DNA from: Methanobacteriota archaeon
GTDB taxonomy: Archaea > Thermoplasmatota > Poseidoniia > Poseidoniales > Poseidoniaceae
NCBI GenBank assembly: GCA_018666575.1
Contig: JABIYX010000019.1
Coordinates: forward strand, 1 to 36,177
Direction of reading: 5' to 3'
DNA length: 36,177 bases
The position numbers were made by a program, and so were the translations under genes. Below the pieces are notes generated by a model. That model made no database searches and was not told the DNA's origin. It was given only the letters and a program-made list of their open reading frames with translations. Shown in pieces: positions 1-8,629 of this stretch (its first letter is position 1; each line of letters opens with the position of its first letter).

Positions 1-1155
1 GGCGAAGCAAATGGAAAGCCAGATGGCGTTCCAATGGAGCGAAGAAAGGCGCTTGCTTTGCAAGCCTACGAGCATACTGCTTCCTATGATGTTGCTATTG
101 CCAATACACTGCATTCACGTTGGAATGGCCTACCTGAATCGTATGTTGATGTAGCAGAGCAAGCAAAACGACATCACACTACACTTCTTGCATCTGCAAA
201 CAAAATGTCAGCGTTACGATACGGTGAAAACGCTCACCAAAGCGCATCCCTCTATGTTTCAAATGAGGCTCTTGGCGGCCATTCAACACTGGTTACCGCC
301 CATGTTGAAGGAGGGAAGGCGATGTCCTACAACAATTATTCTGATGCTGATGCAACCCTTCGATTATGCCGTTCTTTATCGACAAATGAATGGCCAGAAA
401 CCCCGCATGCCTGTGTCATTGTAAAGCACAACAACCCTTGCGGCGTAGCTCTATCAAACACACAAGTTCAATCCTTCAAGGATGCATTAGCAAGCGATCC
501 TGAATCTGCATTTGGTTCCATCATATGCTTTAATGAGATTGTCACCCTTGAAACCGCACAAGCAATGTCAAACCTATTCATCGAAGTTCTCATTGCTCCT
601 GGTTATGCTGATGACGCGAAGGAATACATCATGCAAAAAGCGAATCGTCGCCTTCTTACAATCGAATCCCCTCAAAATCGTCTCGCCCCTTTAGCGCGAG
701 AACGTGTCCTAAAGCCAATTGAAGGAGGTTGGATTGTTCAAACTGAAGAGCCACCAATCATCGATTGGGCTTCTGCCAAGACCGTTACTAAGAAGCAAGT
801 GACTCAAGCAGAAATTGACTCGATGAAATTCGCTGTTCGAGTATGTGAACAAGTCAAATCAAATGCTATTGTTATGGTACAGGGGCTGGCAACTGTTGGC
901 ATCGGACCTGGACAAACAAGTCGAGTTGAAGCGGTTCGAATTGCTGCTCGACGTGCCGGAGAAAAAGCGAAAGATTGTGTCCTTGCTAGTGATGCTTTCT
1001 TCCCATTTGCTGATGGCTTGGAACAAGCCGCAATGGCAGGAGCATCTGCTATTGTTCAACCCGGTGGTTCGATTCGTGACCAGGAAGTTATCGATGCAGC
1101 GGATATGTTGGGAATCTCGATGCTTTTTACCGGACACCGCTTATTCAGACATTGA
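1..1155 (+). CDS. purH: Bifunctional AICAR transformylase/IMP cyclohydrolase PurH, 5'-truncated by the window edge
   Basis: Frame 1 is open from base 1 (GEANGKPDGVPMERRKALALQAYEHTASYD...). PurH motifs KHNNPCGVA, ESAFGSIICFNE and GPGQTSRVEAVRIAARRAG. Confidence 0.95.
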   Translation, partial: GEANGKPDGVPMERRKALALQAYEHTASYDVAIANTLHSRWNGLPESYVDVAEQAKRHHTTLLASANKMSALRYGENAHQSASLYVSNEALGGHSTLVTAHVEGGKAMSYNNYSDADATLRLCRSLSTNEWPETPHACVIVKHNNPCGVALSNTQVQSFKDALASDPESAFGSIICFNEIVTLETAQAMSNLFIEVLIAPGYADDAKEYIMQKANRRLLTIESPQNRLAPLARERVLKPIEGGWIVQTEEPPIIDWASAKTVTKKQVTQAEIDSMKFAVRVCEQVKSNAIVMVQGLATVGIGPGQTSRVEAVRIAARRAGEKAKDCVLASDAFFPFADGLEQAAMAGASAIVQPGGSIRDQEVIDAADMLGISMLFTGHRLFRH

Positions 1156-1219
1156 CTCAAATCACCCCTCATTAAACACAGGGCGTTTTATTCATGTACT
1201 ATTGGTACTTCGAAGGTTC

Positions 1220-2401
1220 ATGAGCGACCACGTGATTGCAGTCCTTCCGGGAGATGGAACTGGAAAGGAAGTTGCCATAGAAGCCCAACGCATTCTTGAC
1301 ACCATACAAGAACACACAAATCACGGCTTTGAGCAAACTGTAATCCAATGTGGTGGACAGCATTATCAAGAAACTGGAGAAGAATGGGCTGAAGGTTCAT
1401 TTGACTTTTGCCGAGATGATGCTGATGCTATCTTCATGGGCGCAATTGGCCAGCCTGGGGCACGTTTACCAAACGGTGATCTTGCCGGGGGTTCCGTTAT
1501 TCTTGGTATGAGAAGTGGGCTCGATTTGTATGCCAATGTTCGACCTATTCGATTGTATGAAGGTGTACCACACAAAGTTCACGGTCGTTTCACGAACATT
1601 TGGGATCCTGAGCTCGTAGATATGGTTATTCTACGAGAAAACACCGAAGGATTGTACCATTCCCTTCTTCACCGAAGTGCACAGCGTGCAATGGGTTTGG
1701 AAGGATATGAGCCTCCATCGATTGAATTCCCTGGCCTACATGGCGAAATTGCTTACGACCCACGGCCAATCTCATCGCATGGTTCTGAGCGTTTGATTCA
1801 GATGGGTTTTGACATTGCTCAAACCAGAAAAGGCGCGCCTGGTGATGGTGTGAACAGAGTTTCGTGCATCGACAAGAGCAATGTAACTCGTGGATGCCAA
1901 TTGTTCCGTAGATCATACGACAAAATTGCAGATAAGTATCCTGAAATGACTCGTGATTATGGATATATTGACGCTTTCACACAATGGCTTACTCGAACAC
2001 CAGAACATTACAATGTCGTTGTTACATCAAACATGTTTGGTGATATTGCAACCGATCTTGCTTCAGTCCTACAAGGTGGAATGGGCATGGCTGCATCTGG
2101 AAATATTGGAGACAATCACGCATTCTTCGAACCTGTTCATGGATCTGCACCAAAGCATGCTGGACAGAACAAAGTCAATCCAATAGCGAGTATTAATTCG
2201 ATTCAGATGATGTTAGACTGGCTTGCTCGCCGATCAAATGATGATGATTTGCTTCACGTTTCGAAACTCATCGACCAAAGTGTTGCTGAGCATCTTAAGG
2301 ATGGGAAATCACTGACATACGATCTTGGTGGAACAACTTCGTGCAGTGGTGTCGGGATTGCTGTCGCAGATCGACTTGCAGCTCATCTGAAAGAACTCTA
2401 A
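1220..2401 (+). CDS. Isocitrate/isopropylmalate dehydrogenase family protein (LeuB/tartrate dehydrogenase-like)
   Basis: MSDHVIAVLPGDGTGKEVAIEAQRIL..., VILRENTEGLY, NMFGDIATDLASVLQGGMGMAASGNIG, FEPVHGSAPKHAGQNKVNP. The track ORF starts at 845, but family similarity starts at ATG 1220. Confidence 0.9.
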   Translation: MSDHVIAVLPGDGTGKEVAIEAQRILDTIQEHTNHGFEQTVIQCGGQHYQETGEEWAEGSFDFCRDDADAIFMGAIGQPGARLPNGDLAGGSVILGMRSGLDLYANVRPIRLYEGVPHKVHGRFTNIWDPELVDMVILRENTEGLYHSLLHRSAQRAMGLEGYEPPSIEFPGLHGEIAYDPRPISSHGSERLIQMGFDIAQTRKGAPGDGVNRVSCIDKSNVTRGCQLFRRSYDKIADKYPEMTRDYGYIDAFTQWLTRTPEHYNVVVTSNMFGDIATDLASVLQGGMGMAASGNIGDNHAFFEPVHGSAPKHAGQNKVNPIASINSIQMMLDWLARRSNDDDLLHVSKLIDQSVAEHLKDGKSLTYDLGGTTSCSGVGIAVADRLAAHLKEL

Positions 2402-2907
2402 TTCGGTTGAGGAACAAGTTCGATGGTTGGAACTTTCCAACCTACAAACCAAATTCCGATTAATGCAACTAGAGCAATGGTTGTCTGGCCAAATCCAGGA
2501 TCTCCTAATTTAGTAACGGTCCAAATTGATAATGCTGAAACGACTGAGATGATCCCTATAATGACGATTTTCGAATGAAGGGGAAGGGCTTTTCCTGCTT
2601 TGTAGTACTCTAACAAAGCATTTCCAAAAACTCGGTTTGTTAAGAGCCAGCGGAACATCTTACGAGAAGAACGTCCAAAACAAAACCCTGCGGCTACAAG
2701 CCATGAGGTTGTAGGCCATCCTGGAATTACGGTTCCAATGGCTGCAAAAATTACAAAAATTCCACCGAGAACATTCCATATCCAACGAACTAAAATGTTA
2801 CGAGAGGGTTTGTGTAAATCGAGAATATAATCCAATATTTCCTCGTCAGATTTACCCTCAATATCCAAAGAAATGGAAGATGTGGAGTTCGCTTTCGAAG
2901 AACTCAT
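2398..2907 (-). CDS. DUF454/YbaN-like small inner-membrane protein
   Basis: IFVIFAAIGTVIPGWPTTSWLVAAGFCFGRSSRKMFRWLLTNRVFGNALLEYY is characteristic of DUF454; several hydrophobic segments. Confidence 0.75.
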   Translation of the reverse strand: MSSSKANSTSSISLDIEGKSDEEILDYILDLHKPSRNILVRWIWNVLGGIFVIFAAIGTVIPGWPTTSWLVAAGFCFGRSSRKMFRWLLTNRVFGNALLEYYKAGKALPLHSKIVIIGIISVVSALSIWTVTKLGDPGFGQTTIALVALIGIWFVGWKVPTIELVPQPN

Positions 2908-3011
2908 GTGACCACTTGCTCATTTTGTCCCGCGCGCTGGCTACTCATAAGTAATAGGGCGAACCCGTACGTAAGACGAAGGTCTCAAATCAGACATCGT
3001 TTAGCAAGAAC

Positions 3012-3656
3012 ATGGCAGGCGAACCACTTATTCCGCGTATCGGAACGCCTGAAAACCCGATTCGAATTGCCGTCCTGTTTTCAGGCTCGGGAACCGGTAT
3101 GAATGCCCTATTTCAACATCAAGGAAACCAGTCATGTACTCATAAGACCGTCCTCAGCATAACCAACAAGAGCGATGCAGGAGGGATTATGTTTGCAAAT
3201 GAACGTGGCATTCCTGTTGTAATCGAAACTGTCGACCCCATACTTGCCAAACAAGAAAGAAGAATTGAACAAGAACGGCGAATTATGAAGCATCTCGAAC
3301 AATACAGTGTTGAAGTTATTATCCTGTCAGGCTACATGCGAATCCTATCTGAAGAATTTGTATCGGCGTATTATCCCAAAATTATCAACATTCATCCATC
3401 TCTTTTACCAGCGTTTCCAGGTGCTGATGCTCATTCCGATGTTCTCTCAAGCCAAGTTCGTGTGAGTGGATGTACGGTTCATGTTGTAGACTCTGGAATG
3501 GATTCTGGGACAATACTCGGACAATCCAGAGTCCCTGTTTTTACTGGAGACTCGCGTGCAAGTCTTGCTAAGAGAGTGCAAATAGAAGAACATCGGCTTT
3601 ACCCAGAAATTATTGATTTGATTTGTTCAGGGCATGAAGTTGTTCTGGAAGATTAA
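3012..3656 (+). CDS. purN: Phosphoribosylglycinamide formyltransferase PurN
   Basis: IAVLFSGSGTGMNAL, ILSGYMRILSEEFV, INIHPSLLPAFPGADAH, GCTVHVVDSGMDSGTILGQ. Confidence 0.93.
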   Translation: MAGEPLIPRIGTPENPIRIAVLFSGSGTGMNALFQHQGNQSCTHKTVLSITNKSDAGGIMFANERGIPVVIETVDPILAKQERRIEQERRIMKHLEQYSVEVIILSGYMRILSEEFVSAYYPKIINIHPSLLPAFPGADAHSDVLSSQVRVSGCTVHVVDSGMDSGTILGQSRVPVFTGDSRASLAKRVQIEEHRLYPEIIDLICSGHEVVLED

Positions 3657-4134
3657 AATTCGTTAATTCAATTCCATGTTCACTCATATCGTTTCGTGAA
3701 AATGATGCAAAGAGATCTCTTAGAGTTGGATGTGCCGCCGGAGTCCAACCTGAATGTGTACGGGCAAGAGTATATTGTTCCCTTCCATTATGATCAACAG
3801 GGATCCCCGGTTGTTGGTTGAGAATGGATTGGAGGGAGTCTGTTGAGAGTAGATACATGTCGCATGGGAAAAATTGTATTTCTCCCTCAATCAATTCAAC
3901 AAACGATTTGATTGCGTCTGGAAGTGAATTGACATCAACGGAATCGGGAATGCAAGTTCCATCGAACAAATCGATTCGCTCTTCACTTCCACAAGCAATG
4001 ATTGTCGTATATCCTAATTCAGTTAACTGGCGGTAAAGTTCCTTAACATTGTCAAAAAGAAGTGCTTTGTCCTCGTTCATTCGTGCGCTTTTCCCACCTG
4101 CAAGAATGATGCATGTGCAGGACATTTCACTCAC
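3610..4134 (-). CDS. mobA: Molybdenum cofactor guanylyltransferase MobA-like NTP transferase
   Basis: CIILAGGKSARMNEDKALL signature, FFPCDMYLLSTDSL, PAAHPTLRDLFAS. Confidence 0.8.
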   Translation of the reverse strand: MSEMSCTCIILAGGKSARMNEDKALLFDNVKELYRQLTELGYTTIIACGSEERIDLFDGTCIPDSVDVNSLPDAIKSFVELIEGEIQFFPCDMYLLSTDSLQSILNQQPGIPVDHNGREQYTLARTHSGWTPAAHPTLRDLFASFSRNDMSEHGIELTNFNLPEQLHALNKSNQ

Positions 4135-4340
4135 ACTAGTTCGTCAAGGGCAGACATTGCCTGTTCAAGTTCATCAAGAAGGTCTCGAACACGATCGAGG
4201 AGGGCTTGTCGTTCACGACTTGATCGTGCTTGTGGGAGCCACTCTAGAAGCCGGCGTACGTCACGGGCATCACGTTCGACAGTCCACGTAAGAACCTGTT
4301 CAAGGACAGGGTCTTCTGTGGGCAGGAACCTCTCGGCCAT
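4131..4340 (-). CDS. Small helical protein of unknown function (69 aa)
   Basis: ORF overlaps the mobA start by 4 bp in the same direction; sequence is charged/helical (RDLLDELEQAMSALDELV). Confidence 0.55.
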   Translation of the reverse strand: MAERFLPTEDPVLEQVLTWTVERDARDVRRLLEWLPQARSSRERQALLDRVRDLLDELEQAMSALDELV

Positions 4341-4364
4341 GATGTTCCATAGTCATCAAGGTCA

Positions 4365-4991
4365 TCAAGATATACGCTCGAGAAGGCGGCTGCGAATTCT
4401 TTCAAACAGTTCACCTCCTTGAGGTGCTGTTTTGATTAATTCAAGATGATCCAGGCATCGTGATTCATCGATTGATAAAATTAGAATCATGAGTTGACAC
4501 CATGTATTACTCTGTTTAGATGCATCAATAATCCATGAATCGGTTGGTATGGAGCGCCCTCCTCGACCTAATTCTTCTGCAATCTCAAGAAAAGCTTCAA
4601 CTGCTATTTTATCTTGAATTAATTGAAGAAGTATTGTCCAACAATCTTCTCCTAATTCTTCATCTGACATGTTCGCTAACAACAATCCTACTAACTTCAG
4701 ATCTTCGCGACCATGCCGTTTCCAAATTTTTGGAATGAGTCTTGCAATGCGTTTCCGATTTGGTTCAACCGTAAGCATCCAGGAAGCGATACGTCTCATC
4801 TCTGGGTCTGGCGTGCCTATATGAAAAGCATATTGTCCTGAGAAGGCTAATCGATCTGTCATTGATTTGGTTATGATTCCTGGAACACCATACGTGTACG
4901 CTTCTCGTAACAAGTTTAACGCTGATTTCTTTCGCTTAGGAAGCGTTGTAAAGTCGCTTAAATACGCATCAAGCGAAGGTGTTTCCATCAA
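4365..4991 (-). CDS. Helical (HEAT/armadillo-like) protein of unknown function
   Basis: 208-aa ORF starting 4 bp inside the preceding TerB-like gene (ATGA overlap); leucine-rich helical pattern. Confidence 0.6.
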   Translation of the reverse strand: MMETPSLDAYLSDFTTLPKRKKSALNLLREAYTYGVPGIITKSMTDRLAFSGQYAFHIGTPDPEMRRIASWMLTVEPNRKRIARLIPKIWKRHGREDLKLVGLLLANMSDEELGEDCWTILLQLIQDKIAVEAFLEIAEELGRGGRSIPTDSWIIDASKQSNTWCQLMILILSIDESRCLDHLELIKTAPQGGELFERIRSRLLERIS

Positions 4992-5485
4992 CTTTCACCA
5001 TGGTTCTTCTTTCGAACATTGTCGAATAATGTTGTAACGAGTCGTACAGAATCACGCAGTGTACTCAGTGTCTTTTCAACAACATTTGGATCTTCAAATC
5101 GTTGTTTAACCATGTCACGAAGTTCGTCTTCAACTTGTTGATGCTCATCATCATCAATCGAAAAAATATTGCGTAAATGAGCCATAACCCTGAACTCGTC
5201 TTTTGACAAGGAAGCGTTAATAATCGCAATCTCAAAGATTGTTTTGTACACCTCCCTCTGTTCGCTCTCTGATAATTTGTCACCGTCCTCTGTTTTCTTA
5301 CCATCGATAATGGCTTGATAAATCTCGGCGGGTTGATGTGATTCCAGATTCAAACAAGAGGAGAGGCGAATAATGAGTCGCTTTTCTTCTCGGGTTAAGA
5401 CGCCGTCTGCAAGCATCACCTCTATCGTACTGCGAAAGGCAGCAAGACGGTGTATATTTGAGTCCGACACAGTTTTGCTAGGCAC
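4988..5485 (-). CDS. TerB-like (tellurite-resistance TerB family) helical protein
   Basis: RSTIEVMLADGVLTREEKRLIIRLSSCLNLE...IFEIAIINASLSKDEFRVMAHLRNIFSIDDDE: the TerB 'xADGxLxxxE' repeat pattern. Confidence 0.6.
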   Translation of the reverse strand: MPSKTVSDSNIHRLAAFRSTIEVMLADGVLTREEKRLIIRLSSCLNLESHQPAEIYQAIIDGKKTEDGDKLSESEQREVYKTIFEIAIINASLSKDEFRVMAHLRNIFSIDDDEHQQVEDELRDMVKQRFEDPNVVEKTLSTLRDSVRLVTTLFDNVRKKNHGES

Positions 5486-5599
5486 ACCTTCTTCTTGAAA
5501 CCATGTGGTGAAATTTGACGATTAATGCATTAAATTGTAGTTGATTTGATTAAATTACAAAGAAAATCTAACCTCTTCGTTTTGTCAAAAAGAAAATAT

Positions 5600-6340
5600 T
5601 CAATCTTCGGTCATCTTTTGATCGGGAAAGGGTTCTTTGTTTAACAATCGCATTTTGAACAACCAAAGATTGTGCATGAGATTCTGCTTATGGAATGTCA
5701 GGAGTAGCCAGATTGATTTACCCAACTTATGATTTGGTGAAGGTGGCATTTTTGCTAACTTTGGTTCGGGTGAAATACGAAATGTTGCAATTTCCTTTTT
5801 TCCCATTTTGTGAAATTGTAAATCATGCATCTCAAACATCTCGCCCCATCGCTCAATGGTTGATTTTTCAATTGCTCGTTCAGCATCGTCGACTATGATT
5901 TGCGTATTTTCGCTTATGTGATCAATCGCTTGCAATATAGTGGCTTCTCTGGAATAAAGAAACCCTGGTGGCCCGTCAATTAATACCAAATCAAAGGATT
6001 TGGGTGCGTTTTTTTTAAGATACGACCCTATTTTGTATGAGATATAACGGCGACCGAAGAGCTTCATTATTCTCAACGGCCCAAAACGAACATGGATGTT
6101 TTTCGCATTTTTGTTGACTCTTGATGCTGTAATTTTTCGATATCTTCTACTGTTTTCAAATGAGATGACATGAGCTTTTGACAATTGTTCGGACCAAAAT
6201 TCGGTCGAAACCCCGCTACCAAATTCAAGTATGGTTCCAACCTCGTTATTGTCGATATAGTCTTTGAAAAATTCTAAGGTTGCTAAGTTAATTGAAACTG
6301 GGTTAATTCGGTGCTTGAAATTATCTCCGATATCTGTCAT
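5600..6340 (-). CDS. Class I SAM-dependent methyltransferase-like protein
   Basis: TILEFGSGVSTEFWS (motif I), VISFENSRRY (motif II-like), FDLVLIDGPPG (motif IV-like). Confidence 0.65.
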   Translation of the reverse strand: MTDIGDNFKHRINPVSINLATLEFFKDYIDNNEVGTILEFGSGVSTEFWSEQLSKAHVISFENSRRYRKITASRVNKNAKNIHVRFGPLRIMKLFGRRYISYKIGSYLKKNAPKSFDLVLIDGPPGFLYSREATILQAIDHISENTQIIVDDAERAIEKSTIERWGEMFEMHDLQFHKMGKKEIATFRISPEPKLAKMPPSPNHKLGKSIWLLLTFHKQNLMHNLWLFKMRLLNKEPFPDQKMTED

Positions 6341-6586
6341 TTAAGCGCCCCCAGTTGTTATGTTGATTTGCAGATATTGACATCGATTTCAGTGAAGGAA
6401 ATGAATCCTCCATATTGTAGGGTTTCACTAATAGAACTTCAACATTGTTGCGTTACTTTTACTCCGAATCGTATCGAGGGGATTCCTACTCTGATTCTAG
6501 TGAAAATTAAGTTCGACGTTCGCAATGGTTGATATTGGCCAAATAAAGGCTTATTTTTTAAGCCAAAGAAGCGGTGAAACAATATA

Positions 6587-7183
6587 ATGTTCGGTATTCG
6601 TCAAACCATGAAGAAATTAATCATGCGTCAATATTGGCGGATACAGCAATCCCAAGCTGTTGTCTCAATGGCGTTCTGGACAACTACTCTTACCTTGATT
6701 ATATGGCCTTATGTAAAGTGGAGATTCGATGATAGTTGTAATGGTTCCCTCTGTTTTTCCGATGAGATTTTAGGAATCTCCTCTACTTATTTCGGACTCA
6801 TGATCATTGGTATTATCGTTCTTCTCACTGTGTTTTTGATTGGGTATGTTTACGACGTTGGTTTTGGTTTATGGAAGGAACATTTGACCATTTCAACAGA
6901 GCGGAATCCGTTTGGCGTATATCTAATATCGCCTCCAACGGGGTTGATTCTAGCACAAACAAATCTATTGCTAAAGCATTTAGTTCCAGAAGATGAAGAT
7001 GTTCAGCGACATGTTGCTTTCGTAGAGAGATGGCTCGAATGGAACGCTGATGAAGAAATATGGGCTCGTGCAATGGATGCATGGAAGAATAACATGGGCG
7101 ATGAAGATCCACACATGCCATTCCTAAGTAAGGAAATGAGAGAAGACTTAGAATCTCGTTCTTCCACACTTCCTAAAGAATGA
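6587..7183 (+). CDS. Membrane protein of unknown function with two TM segments
   Basis: 198-aa ORF with hydrophobic stretches VVSMAFWTTTLTLIIWPYV and YFGLMIIGIIVLLTVFLIGYVYDVGF. Confidence 0.55.
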   Translation: MFGIRQTMKKLIMRQYWRIQQSQAVVSMAFWTTTLTLIIWPYVKWRFDDSCNGSLCFSDEILGISSTYFGLMIIGIIVLLTVFLIGYVYDVGFGLWKEHLTISTERNPFGVYLISPPTGLILAQTNLLLKHLVPEDEDVQRHVAFVERWLEWNADEEIWARAMDAWKNNMGDEDPHMPFLSKEMREDLESRSSTLPKE

Positions 7184-7292
7184 GAAATCCACAAGAATTC
7201 TCTTTTTCTAGCCGCAGCCTTGAAAAGGTGGAGAGTCTAGGACATATTGCCGAATCACATTCACTTGGTTGGCCGCTTTGCGGAAAACCGTT

Positions 7293-7350
7293 GTACTGTA
7301 TCGCCTAATTGGGGCGGAAAAGTACTGTCTTTGAGGAAGCCGAAAGGAGG
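7293..7350 (+). promoter_or_regulatory. Possible structured leader upstream of dnaG: nested stem plus a strong SD-like AAAGGAGG
   Basis: Outer stem GTACT (7293-7297)/AGTAC (7321-7325), inner stem CGCC (7302-7305)/GGCG (7313-7316), followed by AAAGGAGG ending at 7350. Confidence 0.35.
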
Positions 7351-7399
7351 AATTAATCTGGCTCGTAAAAATCATTCAGGAAATAAACAAGGAAACGCG

Positions 7400-8590
7400 A
7401 TGAAATATCTCATCAAAGCTGATATCAAAGTAAACGGAACTGTTCAACGCAAGGACATCATTGGCGCTATTATGGGCCAAACAGAAGGTCTTCTCGGCGA
7501 TGAACTTGAACTTAGAAAATTGCAACGAACTGCTCGTGTCGGGCACGTCGATGTTGAAACGGAAACAAAGGGCGGCAAAGTGCATGGCCTCATTCTCATA
7601 CCAAGTAGTATGGATAACGTTGAAACTGCAATTATTGGATCTGCACTCGAAACAATCGATCGTATTGGTCCATGTCAAGCAAAAATCACTGTCGTAGAAA
7701 TCTCCGACGTTCGTGCAACAAAGCGTACTGCTGTTGTTGACCGTGCAAAGGAACTCTTGCTCCAACTCGTCAATTCTGGCGAGGCTGCTAGCAAGACTGT
7801 TGTCGAAGAAGTTCGCTCGGTCCTAACCGTAGGAACTGCAACAAATTTCCATGGCTTAACATGTGGACCAAATGTTCAGAGTTCCGATTCGCTCATTATT
7901 GTCGAAGGACGTAATGATGTCATCAATCTACTCAACTGTGGTGTGAAGAATGCAATCAGTGCCGATGGCGCTGGAAATATTAAGCAAGAACTCATTGATC
8001 TCGCAAATGGGAAGCAATCCGTTACGCTAGCAATCGATGGAGACCGTGGTGGAGAAATGCTCTTCCGACAACTCCACGCTATCTTGCGTGTTGACTTTGT
8101 CGCGCAAGCACCAACCGGTCAAGAATGGGAACTTCTTCCACAGAAGACCATTACTAAGTCTCTCTCTATGAAAGTCGAAGCTGCCAAGTTTGCAAAGATT
8201 ATGGCGAAGGAAGATAAAGAAGACAAAAAGAAGCACGGCGGCTCAGACAAAGGTGAATGGGCTGAAGAAATGCCTGAAGTCTTCGAGACTGAAGTTGCGC
8301 CAGCTGAAATCCAAGAAATGTTTGACCACCTCGATGGGCTTGGTAAGAACAAGGCCTTGTTTGTCCTATCTGACGGAAGTGTCGGTGAAGAAATGGGTGC
8401 TGCTGGTATTGCTAAGACCGCTTCTGCTACAGAAGGCGTCAAGGTACTCATCATCAACGGACCAGTCAATGAACGCATCCAAGAGATCGCTTCTGAGGCT
8501 TCCATTGAAACTGTTGTAGGAACCAAACCCGGAAAGGGATTCAGCAAAGACGGGGCTGCAAAGTCTTGGTTTTCCGAAATGCACAGATAA
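7400..8590 (+). CDS. dnaG: Archaeal DnaG-type primase
   Basis: MKYLIKADIKVNGTVQRKDIIGAIMGQTEGLLGDELELRKLQ..., Toprim motif SLIIVEGRNDVINLLN and TLAIDGDRGGEM. The track start at TTG 7247 is upstream of the homologous start. Confidence 0.93.
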   Translation: MKYLIKADIKVNGTVQRKDIIGAIMGQTEGLLGDELELRKLQRTARVGHVDVETETKGGKVHGLILIPSSMDNVETAIIGSALETIDRIGPCQAKITVVEISDVRATKRTAVVDRAKELLLQLVNSGEAASKTVVEEVRSVLTVGTATNFHGLTCGPNVQSSDSLIIVEGRNDVINLLNCGVKNAISADGAGNIKQELIDLANGKQSVTLAIDGDRGGEMLFRQLHAILRVDFVAQAPTGQEWELLPQKTITKSLSMKVEAAKFAKIMAKEDKEDKKKHGGSDKGEWAEEMPEVFETEVAPAEIQEMFDHLDGLGKNKALFVLSDGSVGEEMGAAGIAKTASATEGVKVLIINGPVNERIQEIASEASIETVVGTKPGKGFSKDGAAKSWFSEMHR

Positions 8591-8629
8591 TCAGGTACGT
8601 TGATGGTCTGATTGACCTTAGACCTGAGC

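Noticed and set aside
845-1219. N-terminal extension of the 518-aa ORF
   Set aside because: Overlaps purH in another frame; dehydrogenase homology begins at ATG 1220.
2908-3011. tRNA-Met-like 'CTCATAA' loop in tactcataagta and a T-arm-like ggtctcaaatcagac
   Set aside because: Stems do not pair in a cloverleaf and no acceptor stem was found; more likely divergent promoter/leader sequence.
4049-4291. 80-aa plus-strand ORF
   Set aside because: Antisense to mobA start and the 69-aa gene, which fits the operon better; coding choice here is not certain.
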